Below are positions 24,627 through 40,069 of a stretch of 64,000 nt of DNA, one piece after another. The notes under the pieces are model-generated. The model saw only the letters and a list, made by a program, of their open reading frames with translations, was not told where the DNA came from and did no database searches. A program made the position numbers and the translations under genes. Location: NCBI GenBank assembly GCA_014825775.1, contig MVAQ01000013.1, forward strand, positions 124,001 through 188,000, read 5' to 3'. The first letter of the stretch is position 1; every line of letters starts with the position of its first letter. The DNA is from Krasilnikovozyma curviuscula (Eukaryota; Basidiomycota; Tremellomycetes; Cystofilobasidiales; Mrakiaceae).

Positions 24627-27600
24627 ATGGCTTCCTTACCTCCTGGGTGGTCTGAGCAGCTGTAAGATCTTCTATTCTCTTTGGCTCATTGCAGTTCTAT
24701 CTCTTCGACCACCTTGTCTGATCAGTGCGACATACCCTTTTTTTCGTCCTTCAGAGATGAAGCTGGCAGAGCCTATTACGTCAGTAAGTACACCTTTTAT
24801 GCGAGAACCCACTGAGATGAACGGAAGTCTGACTATGTTTGACTTTGAATGCTGGGCTCAATCAGACCCAGAAGGTGTTTCTCAGTGGGAGCCTCCGTCA
24901 GATCCAAACGCCCCTGCAACACCAGAAGCTCAACCAGCCGCTCACAATCCTCGTAGGCGTCAATACGCTGCTGCTCAAGCTGATGCTTACTACGGTGGAG
25001 ATGCTCCCGGTGGAGCTGGAGGAGTAGGATACGGACAACAGCCAGGTGCAGACGCCGCTGCACTGCTGGCAGCTGAAGGTGGTGGTGGACTATTCACTCC
25101 AGGATACGGCGATCAATCTGGTGCTCCTCAGGGTGGACAGGCTCCATACTATGCCCCTCAAGGTGGAGCTGGAACGTCAAGTCCTTACAACCAACCTGCT
25201 CCTAACATGGCAGCTGTGTCAAACCAGTTCGGTGCAATGGGAGTCGCTCCCAACAGAAATACTGGTGTTGATCAAGGGCTTAGAGTGAGTGGGATAATGA
25301 AAAGTGGCTCCAAATAAATGGTCAGGGACTTACTGTTCTCTATTCGTTGGTGACAGTACCCTCTCAATGTGGTAAACGTACTTGGAATGCAGCCCGACGT
25401 CAAGAACATCGAAGCTCCCCCGCCCGCCATTCTTTTACCGCCTAATGTTCGTTGATTGTTTTTATATCTTGTCCTTTTCCCATGCTGATGTTGGAGTCAA
25501 CTGTTCTCAGGCTTCCTATACTCAAAGCTTAAACGCTATCCCAGACTATTCCTACATGAGATCAACCTTGAACGCTATTCCAACCACCTCGAGTTTGCTC
25601 AACAAGTCGAAGATTCCTTTAGCTCTTGTGCTTACTCCTTACAGAACTGTAAAGGAAGGAGACGTAAGTTCCCCCCGCAATGTAACACAGGCGCTCTGGC
25701 TCTGACCTTCTAAACTCTTGTGACTAAATGTAATTTGTAGCCCGCTGTCCCTGTCGTCAAAGATACTGTTATCTCTCGTTGCCGTCGTTGTAGGGCTTAT
25801 ATTCATCCATATGTCACTTTCATCGAGGGGGGAAACAGATGGAAATGTCCAATGTGCAACTTGTCGAACGAAGTTCCTCAGTTGTTTGACTGGGATCAAG
25901 TTGCCAACCAGCCTGCAGATAGGTGGAAGAGGTCGGAGTTGAACTACAGTGTTGTTGAGTTTGTTGCACCCACTGAATATATGGTGAGTCTGCCCCTTGG
26001 CTTCCGAGCAGGGATTACCTCTTACTTAACACGTTGTCCGCTTATTCCAAGGTCCGACCTCCTCAACCACCTTGTTTCGTCTTCCTGATTGATGTGTCTC
26101 AAGCAGCTATTGCATCTGGAATGGTTGCTACCGCTGCCAGAACCATCCTAGAATCTTTGGACAGGCTTCCCAACGACGATGGAAGAAGTAAGATCTCCAT
26201 CATTGCTGTTGACTCTGCGTTGCACTTTTTCTCTCTTCCTGTAAGTTTTGTGCCTTTCATTCCTTTCAATTTCCACACTTGACGTCATTTGGCCATTAAT
26301 CTCACAGCCTGGAGCGACAGAAGCTAGCATGCTCGTTGTCAGCGACCTGGACGACGTCTTCCTTCCAAAGCCAATGGATCTTCTGGTCAATATTGTTGAA
26401 TCAAGAGCTGCCATTGAATCCTTACTGGGACGATTGAGTGATATGTTTAAAGACACGTACGATAACAACCACGCCCTAGGCGCCGCCCTACAGGCTGCTT
26501 ACAAGCTCATCGTGAGTAGCTAAATGATTTAATATGATTATTCAATGTTGTGGTATCTGACCATAGCCTTCCCGGTTTTAGTCTGTCATTGGTGGTAAAA
26601 TTATTGCTCTTACGGCTACTCTTCCTAACGTTGGTCCAGGTGCTCTCAAGAACAGAGAAGACCCTAAACTACTCGGAACAACTAAAGAATCGTCGCTACT
26701 TCAGTCTCAGGGATCTTTCTACAAGAATTTGGCCATCGATACTTCGCGCTCCCAGGTTTCCGTCGACATGTTCTTGTTCAGCCCCACTTACACTGATGTC
26801 GCAACTTTGAGTGAGTCCCTTTCCGTGTGACGCCAAGGGTAATATCCAGCTGACTGATGAGCCCCCTTTGCTTCTGTCAGGTTGTCTTCCACGATATACC
26901 GCTGGTCAGACCTACTTCTACCCAAGCTTCAACGCTGCCAAATCGGAAGATGCCATCAAGTTTGCCCACGAGTTTGGAGAAGTCTTGGCTAGTAGAATTG
27001 CTTTTGAGGCTGTTATTCGTGTTAGAGCTTCCAGAGGTTAGTATCGGTTCTATGATCAGTATCGCTCAGGTCGCTAACCTCATTTTCATCACTCGATGCC
27101 AGGTTTGCGAATGAAGGCTTTCCACGGCAATTTCTTCGTTCGGTCAACAGACCTCCTCTCGCTTCCAGCTGTCCCTGAAAATCAGTCTTATACCATCGAA
27201 GTTGAACTCGAAGACAACCTCACCACACCATGGGTGGTTTTACAAGCTGGTGTCCTGCATACAACTTGTTACGGTGAGCGGCGAATCCGTGTCATCACGC
27301 TTGCTCTTCCAACGACCGACAACATGGCGAACATGTATGCTTCGGCGGATGCTGTTGCAATCACTACTCTATTGGCCAACAAGGCGGTGGAAAAGACAAT
27401 GGCTTCGAAGTTGGAAGACGCTCGAGATTCCATCACAAACAAAATGGTGGAACTTCTCGTCGCTTTCAGGACTGCTACCCAACAAGGTGGAAGTAGCGCT
27501 GGCTCTCAGCTGATTTTGCCTGAAAACCTGAGGCATTTGCCGTTGCTGATGCTTAGTTTGTTGAAGCACGTGAGTCACGGCCGCTCTGCCGATCCTACAT

Positions 27601-28380
27601 TGCTTCCTAAAGCTGATCTGTTTATTTGGTGTTTTAATTAGATTGGTATCAGAGAAAGCTCTCAAATCCCACCGGACATGAGGGCTTACGCTCAAGCTCT
27701 TCTCACTACACTCCCATCTCAACTCTTGATCCCATACTTGCACCCAACCTTCTATGCTCTTCACGTGATGCCACCTGATGCTGGTACTATCGGTGAACAT
27801 GGTGTCATCTTCCCAGAACCAATGAACCTCACCTCTGAGCGACTGGAACGACATGGGCTCTTCTTAATTGAGAACGGTCAAGAAATCTTCCTTTGGGTTG
27901 GAAAGGAGGCTGTTCCTCAGTTGGTTCAAGATGCTTTCGATTACCCATCATACGCTGAACTTCCTGGTGGAAAGGTAAGTCGTAGTGTTTATCATCAGTC
28001 GCATTTCCATTCGATCTGACCCCCGATATTTGCCCACAGACCACCCTGCCTATACTAGATAACGCTCTCTCGCCGCGTCTTAACGTCCTCATTGCTAAGA
28101 TTAGGGAGATGCGAAGAGGTCCTTACCGTCCTCACGTCTATATTGTCAAGGAGGACGGTGAGCCTGCGTTGAGAATGTGGGCTTTAAGCATGTTGGTGGA
28201 AGATAGATTCGATAGGACGCCAAGCTACAGTCAATATATCGCGACTTTGAGAGAAAAAGTGAGTCTTGTCTTTCCATTTCTTCCTATTCTGTTTTGATTC
28301 TGTTTTGATTTCTGCTATGTATACTTTGAACTGACGTGTCCTTATTGTTATTTCTTGTGCAGGTTGGATCATCTGGTTAA
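24627..28380 (+). CDS. SEC24: COPII cargo adaptor Sec24, with an N-terminal WW-like module
   Basis: Exons: 24627-24661, 24755-24783, 24866-25284, 25357-25446, 25511-25663, 25741-25983, 26052-26240, 26308-26511, 26582-26810, 26881-27036, 27103-27569, 27642-27974, 28040-28258, 28363-28380; 927 residues. Sec24 pairs with Sec23 in the inner COPII coat and selects cargo at the ER. The zinc finger (CRRC ... CPMC, about 256-282), the trunk start [11 protein letters not shown], the helical and gelsolin-like regions ([10 protein letters not shown]) are all clear. The first three exons encode [18 protein letters not shown] and [11 protein letters not shown], which has the two spaced Trp and the Tyr pair of a WW domain; it precedes the usual Gly/Ala/Gln-rich disordered arm. 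The last exon is 18 bases. SEC23 and SEC12 lie nearby. Confidence 0.94.
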
Positions 28381-29126
28381 ATCTGAATTTACCAAGAGAA
28401 AGAAACTTTGTAACTTTTACATATCACGATGGATGGTCTTTTGAGTTTTGCGCTGTGCCAACGGCAAGAGACTAAGCGGAGGGGGTGTCTAGCAACCTCG
28501 ACGCAAGAACAGCAGAGCTCTCGAGCGTAAAATGCAGCCACAACGCTATCTATCTGCCACTAGAAGATATAATGATGTTTTGGAGAAGAGTTGGGCCTTT
28601 GAAATGGTTAAAATAGCATATGAGGGCGAAAAGGAAAGAACTCGCCAGCAGGTCTTGGACGGCGAAAGTGAGCTCGCAAGGTTTTGGTTTGCTTTAACCA
28701 GTCAAAAGCAGAATTCAAATTCGAATTAAACACCCAGTGTCACATCAGGGGTCGATAGTTCAGCTGCTCTAGCTCTGATTTGAGAGATCGAAGCTCGTTT
28801 CTTGTGGATTCGGGATTCGGTTGGTTGAAGCTGAAACTGGCTCGGCTCGGGTGACTATCCATCCTTGCTCCAGGCCATCAGGAGGGGTTACTATCTGGCA
28901 TCCTCTTTGGGACGTCTGTCGAATCAGTGAGTAAAACACTGGTTATGGGCTTTACACATGGTCTTCTGACTGATCTGCTTCATTCAGCAGGGGATTAGTG
29001 AAGCAAGTTTGCGTCGTTCGCGTTTGCTGACTGAGGCTCTGCGTTTTTCAGCTCAACTTGAGCCATCAGCAGCCATTGATTTGGTGATAAAACTACCTCT
29101 CTGCTCTGGTGCAGAATTGAGGAGTT
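28381..29126. other. Intergenic between SEC24 and the RBR ligase
   Basis: No supported gene. An open frame at 28532-28729 (+) is short, lacks family resemblance and sits in the likely SEC24 3' region. Confidence 0.45.
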
Positions 29127-31850
29127 ATGCGACGCGCAAAGACCAGCACCACCACAGTCCTCTCTGCGTTAGAACAGCTCTCTACGCTTTTTCCAGAAGC
29201 TGACAGAGCCTTCCTAGCCCACTGCATCGAGTACCACATATCAAAAAATGATAAACAGTCTCTCTCGTCGGAGCATCTTGTGGGTATCATCGCCCAAAAG
29301 TTGGTGGAAGACATGGGTCAGGTCTATCCCGGCATCGGTCACTATCAGCAGAAGGTGACGGCTGTCTGGAGGGAGGATTCTGAGATGAAAGGAAAGGGTA
29401 AAGATACTAGTGAAGATGGTTGGGAGGACAGAGACAATCTGGCATTGAACGACGCCTTGTAAGCGTTTCTTGCGCCCGTCAGAGAACTTCCGACTGAATC
29501 TTGCACTTTCGGACCGTGAAGGACAATCTTGGCCCAAATATATCCATTTCATCCTCTGCAATACCTCCGGTACACACTTATTCAGACATCTAACAGCACC
29601 AGCTCTTCGTTGAGTACCACGTCGCTCACCCTTTGGCAAAGCGCCAATGCTCTGGTCTCTTCAAGAGCGTCGACTTTCAGTAAAACAGGATCACTTTCCC
29701 CACTTTCTTTACTCCATTCACCTACGCCCTCGCCAGTTCCACCTCGAGAACAGTTCAGAAGCACGGCTTACAAAACTGGCCTCAAAGCCTATATCCGCGT
29801 TCAGTTCCCAGAACTGGGAGCTTCCCCTTTGGAAGCACTCCTCGCGGAAAACAATTGGGATTATGTTACTACTGTGGCAGCTGTTGAGCGGTACCTCGAA
29901 GGAAGAGGATTCATTTCGAAGTTCTTTGGAAAGGTCAGGCGAGGGTTCCTTCCGTCGTCAGCACCGTCGTCGAGCTCAGTCAACAGCAACTCATCCTCAG
30001 CATCGTCAGCGCGAAAAAAAGATCGAACTTTAGAGTTATGGGAGAAGAGTGCGTCATTGATGCGAGATATTAGGGATTCTGGTGCTCAGAGTAGGAAAGT
30101 GAAGGAAGCAGCAGACGAAGCAGCAGCTCGAGATCTGAATCATAAACTTGCAGAGGAAGAGGGTGCTTTGCTGGAGTGTGGGTGTTGTACATCGGATGAG
30201 ACATTCGAGAGCATGGGTCGTTGTTCCTCTGGACACTTGATCTGCGTGTAAGTATAATGTGTCCCTTTCTGGCTAATATCTTGTGATTACAGTTCTGATG
30301 GCCTGTTTCTCTGATAGATCCTGCATCAATCGGCATGTCAACATCCTTGTTCCAACTCTCTCATTCTCTAACTCGACAATTGGACTCGGTGCTGGCACAC
30401 TGATTCCCTGTCCTTCGATGGATTCTTGCCCTTCCTCAATACCGCTACCTACGCTCAAACAATGTCTCGAACCGAAGGTATGGCGAAACTACCAATTGCA
30501 GATCTCTCGAGCTCTTGCTCGACAAGTTGGTGAAGTCGATCCGGAATCACTCGAACTCATTGGCTGCCCTTGGTGTTCCTACTTTGAAATCTCGAGCGGT
30601 CCATCCAGTCTACTAGCATTTAAGTTCAACAGGTTTAGTGTATCAGCCCTTATCAGCACTCTCCCTATGCTCTCAATTTTCTCTAGTTTCTTGCTTGCTG
30701 TCAGCCTCTATCCCAATCTCTTCTTGCTTCGGGCTACAACGGTCACAAACTCTGCATCGCTAGCATCCTCACCATGGCCGTCCGTCAAGATCATTTCAGC
30801 GCGGCTTGACACTCTGATCGCCAACGCTCGGTACCTTAATGGAAGTTCACTGTTCAGATGTCGCAATACTCCTCCAACAGTTACCGACAACATGGAACCC
30901 GACGAGGACACAGCCGACATCGCACCTGACGACCACTGTGGACGAACCTCTTGCTTGATGTGTAAGCAAGAAGTCTTTGGTCTTCACGATTGTCGAGATT
31001 CCACCGGAAGAAGCGCAACGAGCTCCAGTGGTGGTGGAACAAGTGATGGGAAAGCTAGCAAGGAGGAGAGGGAGCAGGATGAGATGCGTTTGTTCATTGA
31101 AGGTGCCATGACTGAAGCTGTGAAGAGGACTTGCCCTAAGTGCATGCTGGGCTTTACAAAAAGTGACGCATGTAATAAGATGAGTACGTATTCTCATCTT
31201 GCTGTTCCTCCTGTTTGGTAGTCGAACTGATCTGGCATCATTCTATTCTGTACATAGCTTGCCCTCGTGATGGGTACAAGATGTGAGTGATAATATTGGC
31301 TTCATCAATGATCCTCTACTGATATCTCATGCTCTCTTTCAGGTGCTACATTTGTCGATCCGATCTCTCAGGTGAAGGCTACTCCCACTTCTGTCCGCAT
31401 TTCCGTCTCGTGCCCGGTCCATGTACACAATGCACGAAATGCGACCTGTACATGGTACCGGACTCCGACGAGGCTGTCAAGCTTGCTGCCGAGAAGGCAA
31501 AAGCAGATTGGATCAAAAATCATCCTTTGTCCTCGACAGCAACGTCAGCCAAGGCGAAGCCATCAATGTGGATCAATGGTGGGCGCGCAGGGGTAGTGGG
31601 TCCGTTATCGGAAAGCGAGATTGCCCAGGAGGCGCTGCGGATGACATTGGAGAGTCATGCAACACAGTTGATTGCGCTCATGTTGCGGTTGTTGGGCAAC
31701 GCGACGTCTGTGCTGCACCTGCTCTTCGAGCGACCTCGTGATCTGGGTATCTTGGTACTCATCAGTAGCGCTTCGTTGCCTATTCTATTGGTTACTTCAG
31801 TATTGTTGGTTCTGTGCTACCCTTTGGCGTTCATTAATACCTTTTCGTAA
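29127..31850 (+). CDS. RBR-type E3 ubiquitin ligase, RNF216-like, with membrane anchor
   Basis: Exons: 29127-29458, 29522-30247, 30318-30632, 30687-31183, 31258-31282, 31343-31850; 800 residues. RBR ligases pass ubiquitin through a thioester on RING2. RING1 begins near residue 330 with CGCC and later GHLICVSCINRH. An IBR-like region with paired Cys (CPWC; CGRTSCLMCKQ) follows. RING2 (about 605-650) reads TCPKCMLGFTKSDACNKMTC and CYICRSDLSG; by analogy with parkin the Cys of DAC is the catalytic one. HFCPHF and PCTQCTKC after RING2 are characteristic of RNF216/TRIAD3. The last 35 residues are strongly hydrophobic, and a second hydrophobic segment (FLLAVSLYPNLFLL) lies between RING1 and the IBR part. 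Intron 30633-30686 is stop-free and in frame. Substrates are unknown. Confidence 0.85.
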
Positions 31851-32156
31851 CGGTTTCTTTTCGACCCTTTTTCCAATACCCTCATTAACGCTCATACCTC
31901 TTCTGTCTGTACTGCTCTACGTGTTGTTGATTTCATTCAATATGATTTGCAACCGTGGCTGATGGCAAGGGATCGAGAGAATAATTGATCAAGGAGATAA
32001 CTATTACAAGTGACAGATCAACACGCACAACGTAGCACTACAACTACTACACATTACTAGTCGTTACGATGTCTTCTCAAATATCATTCATTATGTTCTT
32101 TTCACTCTGCGTTGACTGAGACTCAATTTGGCCGTCCTCTGCTTATATACCTTCAT
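31851..32156. other. Convergent 3' ends of the RBR ligase and SDS23
   Basis: No coding signal; shared terminator region between two convergent genes. Confidence 0.5.
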
Positions 32157-33963
32157 TCATCTGTAGCTACTCATACCGCCGTGGGAGGACAGCGTGCTGC
32201 TTCTTGAGCTAGACCCGCTAGCTGTGGAGTTGCTCCTCCTACGTCGATCTCTGAGACCCGACGAGCCGGAAGTTGTTATGTTGAGTCCAGCGAGACGAGC
32301 GAAGATGGAAAGAACTAACAAATGAAGAGAAGAGCTGGTGAGCTTGTGGTAACAACAATAGGGAACAACACAAATCGGTACTGACCATCTCCGACTGAAA
32401 CGACGCCCGCGAGTCGATTCGCGTTACCAGCGTTGTTACTCTTGGGATTCGAAGCACCCAATAAGGGACTTCCAGGAGCTCCGACACCTTTCACAACCTC
32501 CTCCCCATTCCCAGCTGTACTTCCCGTCGCACCTACAGATCCTGCGCCGCTACCGGTGAGATAGATCCTATGAGTGCCTAGCGCGAGGAGTTTCTGGATC
32601 GTGTAGTCGAGCGTCGAGGACGGCAGAATGGCGTAGACAGGGTAGTGGTCCTCCCCATCTGTGAGACCGATCTTTGAAGAGGAGAGAGATCGGAGAGAGG
32701 AGAGAGGGGTTGAAAAGACTTTCTTGGACAGACTGGGGATCACAAACTGTAACGTTACATCAAAGGGAGATGTAAGAGGAGAGATCCGACAAAGGGCGGC
32801 GGATGACAGACTGTGGGAGGGAACTGACCTTTCCAATTTCCACGATTCCTAGAGAGCCAACGACACTCGTGCCGCCTTCACCAGGTGATTGGGAAACCAA
32901 TGCAACGCTACCGATGCCCTCAGCGCTCATGACCTTCATCGCATCCAGCACGACTGCCCGATTGACATCGAGATGGACTACTTGTTTGACACCCAGCCCC
33001 AGAGAAGACAGAGACGCCTTCATGATGTTCCTCGTCGGCGCTGAAGGAGAGAGAGATGGAGAGGTAGATGGGAGCGGCGGGAGCTTGGGGGAGGGCGATT
33101 GTGCGAGGTTGGAGAGGTAGCGAATGAGGTGTCGGTCGGAGATGAGGAAGCTGATTGAGGTGTCGGCGGAAGATGAGGACGTGGCCTTGGTGAGGAGGAT
33201 TCGATGCTGACCTGAAGAGAAGACTTGAAGAAGAGTTGATAGTGGCGTTGAGCAAGGTAGTGATAGCAGTGGATTCTTTTGAGATATGTCTAAACAACCC
33301 AAGAAATTTTATTAGCCAAATTATTTCTTGATTTGGAGAAGATCACTGACCACAAGCCATCTTCACGGGAACATCTTCTCCTATCTTCGCCCTTCTTGTG
33401 ATCTCTCTGGCCCTGACCAGCCATTCCTCTGAGCCTGCGTCTTCAAAAACACCACCAGATGAAAGAGACACCGACGTGGATCCAGATGATGGTGCAGACG
33501 TAGTTTCGAGACAGAGGACAAGGAATGCGTTACTATCTGCGTAATCGAACAATCCGTACGGCTTGCTGTCTTCCAATATGACGAGACACGATACACCAGA
33601 TGATACCAAGAGCTCGAATGCCTTTTCTACTGGAGTATCACCGTCTAGCGTCACTAAGGGAGGGTGGTCCTTTCCGACCAATTCTGCAAATGGGAGCAAA
33701 TGTAAATCAGCACGCCACCTGGTCCAAGTGAAAGATGATGCTGATAGAGCACCGAAACAGAAGACCCAGCTGCTAGACTCACCGAGTGCCTCGATATTCC
33801 AGTTGATCCACGCGCTGTCATATTGAGAGGATAGGTTATTGGCTGTGGACACCTGGCGCTGATGAGATATCGACGCTGGTGAAACAAGAGGCGACTCCTC
33901 TACTGCTGAATGGGCATTGCTGGTGATGTTAATGGGTTCCGGTAGTGAGGAGGCTGCTGCCAT
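32157..33963 (-). CDS. SDS23: CBS-domain regulator Sds23/Moc1
   Basis: Exons: 33783-33963, 33351-33683, 32829-33289, 32386-32746, 32157-32314; 497 residues. Sds23 proteins bind adenine nucleotides through CBS domains and, in yeasts, restrain PP2A-type phosphatases at mitosis and under nutrient stress. The CBS pairs are visible: LVTLDGDTPVEKAFELLVSS with SCLVILED and LFDYADSNAFL; DISQKNPLLSLPCSTPLSTLL; VVHLDVNRAVVLDAMKVMS; and GLTDGEDHYPVYAILPSSTL with THRIYL. The end AGVVSVGDVLSIFARLAGLN matches the family C-terminus, followed by a Ser/Arg-rich tail. Intron 33684-33782 is in frame and stop-free, but its removal restores the conserved ELVGKD block. The first ATG is at 33963. Confidence 0.85.
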
Positions 33964-37492
<3,529 letters not shown>

Positions 37493-38282
37493 GACTTCAG
37501 CTGTTCCAAATGTGTTCCAATGGACTCTCTGAGGATGTTGGACGACCTGAGAGGGTTATGGATAGCAAGAGGGTTGCGTTAGAATTACCACCGTGGCAGG
37601 CTCATCGACGTTTTCGCCGTCGCCGTTTTGTTTTGGTTTTTCTGGCGTGCAACAGACCAGTTTCTGCTCAAATCCAAATATCCAAAACCACTGAGACAAG
37701 GAAATGTATAAGGAAAAAGCGACGAGAGGAGGATGTTTACGTGGTTTTAAAGGTAAAAGAAGAAGAAGAAGAGACTATAAGTGGGAGAGCAGAGACCAAA
37801 ACATAGAAGAGGGGGTTCTTGTGAGATTTATATGTGTGTGTTATTGTCTAATGTTACAAAAGAGGAAACAAGGTGCAAGAACTCGTCGAGAAACAGAGGA
37901 GAGGGAACCGTGCTGAAAGAACTTTGGGAAAAAGTTAGGTAGGTGCTGATGGTACAAATGTAGTCGTTGTGTTGTTGTTGAAAAGTGAGATGGTTGACTT
38001 GAAGATGGTTGGGGCATGGATGATTTCGTTGCTGAAGAGAGTCATACGTGCTGCTGAGGTCGTTAGAGTCGCCTTCTTTTCATCATTGTCCACTCGCCAT
38101 CTCACAAGTGCATCCGCGTCCCACTCTTCTTCCCACGGTTTCTCCATATCTTGACAGAATTCATTCCCCTTCCCACCTTGAGAGCCTCCCCGTCACCACC
38201 ACCACCCCAATCAACCGCCCGTTCTCGTCTAATCGTCACACAACCTCATTCCTACAATTTGCGAAGGAAGGAAACCGTACAT
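37493..38282. other. Intergenic: SEC23 promoter and PP1-A 3' end
   Basis: Purine-rich stretches near 37690-37900; no supported gene. Confidence 0.5.
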
Positions 38283-40069
38283 TTACGGTTTCTTTGCTCC
38301 AGCCTTCTTCGAACGGGGAGGTGTGACTGGACGGCCAACTTGGAATCAGAATCAGTCCAGCTCACAAGCCGCTCTACTAGGACAACGTGGAACACTTACT
38401 GTTGCCGTACGCGTACTTCGCCTTCTTCTCTGCCGGCTTCAGGATTTGGAAAGAACACAATAGGGTCTCATCTACGCTCATCATCGCGCCTGCGTTGTCG
38501 AATTCACCACAGTAATTCGGGGCAGAGAACAGAGTGACCAGCTGACGCTTCGCAAAGAATTCGTAGCCATCTTCGACGACTTGATGAGCACGGCTAAAAA
38601 TAAATAAAAAATGAATCCGTCAGACAAGACACTTTTTATAGGGAAAATGAGATTGGAAGGGCGTACCATATGAGATCCATGTCGTGACGCTGCAAGAATC
38701 TCGACACCACATCTGGGCCGAACGTAAATGACACACCCCTATCATTCTCGCTCCATCCAGTGATATCTTTATCAGGATCGGACCACAGCAGATCACAGAG
38801 AAGACCTATACGATAGACATTTAAAAACACATCAGTTTTCCTTGTGATGTCTCGGCTAGACAGAAAGACAGGGCCACTCACCAGTGTCTGGCACGTCTGT
38901 TGGTCTCATCACGCGTCTAATCTGCTCCATACTCTGGAGGTCTGGAGAAAGTCCACCGTGCACTAAGAAAGAGAGCAAAATGCGCGTTGAGAAGAATGCC
39001 TGATTAGAATGGGGAAACGCCACATACTGGTGAAGATCTTTTCGTCAATGATAGCAGCGATTGGGAGACCTAATTTGGTGCAAAGGAGTCCACCATCCCA
39101 ACGTAAAGGAAATCATTTAGGAAAAGAGATAAAATCAAAGGTCAAGCACTGTCAGTAAGTAATGAGGGCGAAGGGAGCAAACGAGGGATCGTACAGTTAA
39201 AGCAGTCCGTGAAGGTCTTCCAAAGCTTGATGTTGTATCTTCGTTTACCTGCCATTCCATTAAGAGAATCTCGTCAGTAAAAACATCACAAGAGCGCAAG
39301 TTGGAGAAGGAAAACACGCGTACATTCGTCGTAAAAACCGTAAATTCTGTTGATGGAGGCACACTCGTGGTTGCCTCTCAAGATGAAGAAGTTTTCAGGA
39401 TATTTGATTTTGTAAGCAAGCAAGAGACAGATTGTCTCGAGCGATTGCTTTCCACGATCGACATAATCGCCCAAGAAAAGGTAGTTGGCTTCAGGAGGCT
39501 GAGAGGTAAAAGGGGAGCGGTGGCATATTAGCAACGCCTTTCGAACGACAGGGTAAAGGTGCCAACGATACTCACGAAACCACCGTATTCAAACAACCTT
39601 AACAGATCATAGTACTGGCCGTGAATGTCTCCGCATATCTTGATCGGTGCTTCCCTGTTGAGATATTTGATAGAAAAAAAGTTTCAGGGTTATGGAAGGA
39701 GTGCAGCAGAGACGACAGCGAAACGGAAAAGGTAACCAGTCAGTGTGCTGGTCAAGCAATTGAGAAAGCTGTAGGGACGTACAGCTCCAGAAGGATAGGT
39801 TGTGATATGAAGATCTCCCTGGCTCTCGTGCACAAGAATTTGATCTCCCATTCCTGCAACTGCACTGGCTTTCCAGGGCGGTTTCCTCTCACTATCCATC
39901 AAGAGGCCAAAGAAAAGATCCAGAGAGGTAAAAATCAGCGATAGTGTCAGCAAAGAACGAATTTTCCGTCATTCAGAATCGAAAAGCTGGGTTTTTCAAA
40001 AGCCAGCAACGTACCTTCGAGAAGTCGGTCGATCACAGAGTCGAGATCGATGTCTGTTGGTTCAGCCAT
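38283..40069 (-). CDS. GLC7: Protein phosphatase 1 catalytic subunit, copy A (Glc7/Dis2)
   Basis: Exons: 40015-40069, 39783-39891, 39576-39654, 39324-39498, 39195-39248, 39028-39069, 38882-38962, 38667-38805, 38400-38593, 38283-38326; 323 residues. PP1 removes Ser/Thr phosphates with a two-metal centre and takes its specificity from docking subunits. All catalytic motifs are canonical: [52 protein letters not shown], and [17 protein letters not shown]. The C-terminus carries the conserved ITPPR sequence, whose Thr is the Cdk site in this family. This copy is the more conventional of two PP1 genes in the window; the other is at 53550-55155 on the opposite strand. It is very likely the essential Glc7 orthologue. 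Confidence 0.95.

Noticed and set aside
28532..28729. A 65-codon frame between SEC24 and the RBR gene
   Set aside because: Short, with no homology and no splice continuation; it lies in the probable 3' region of SEC24.
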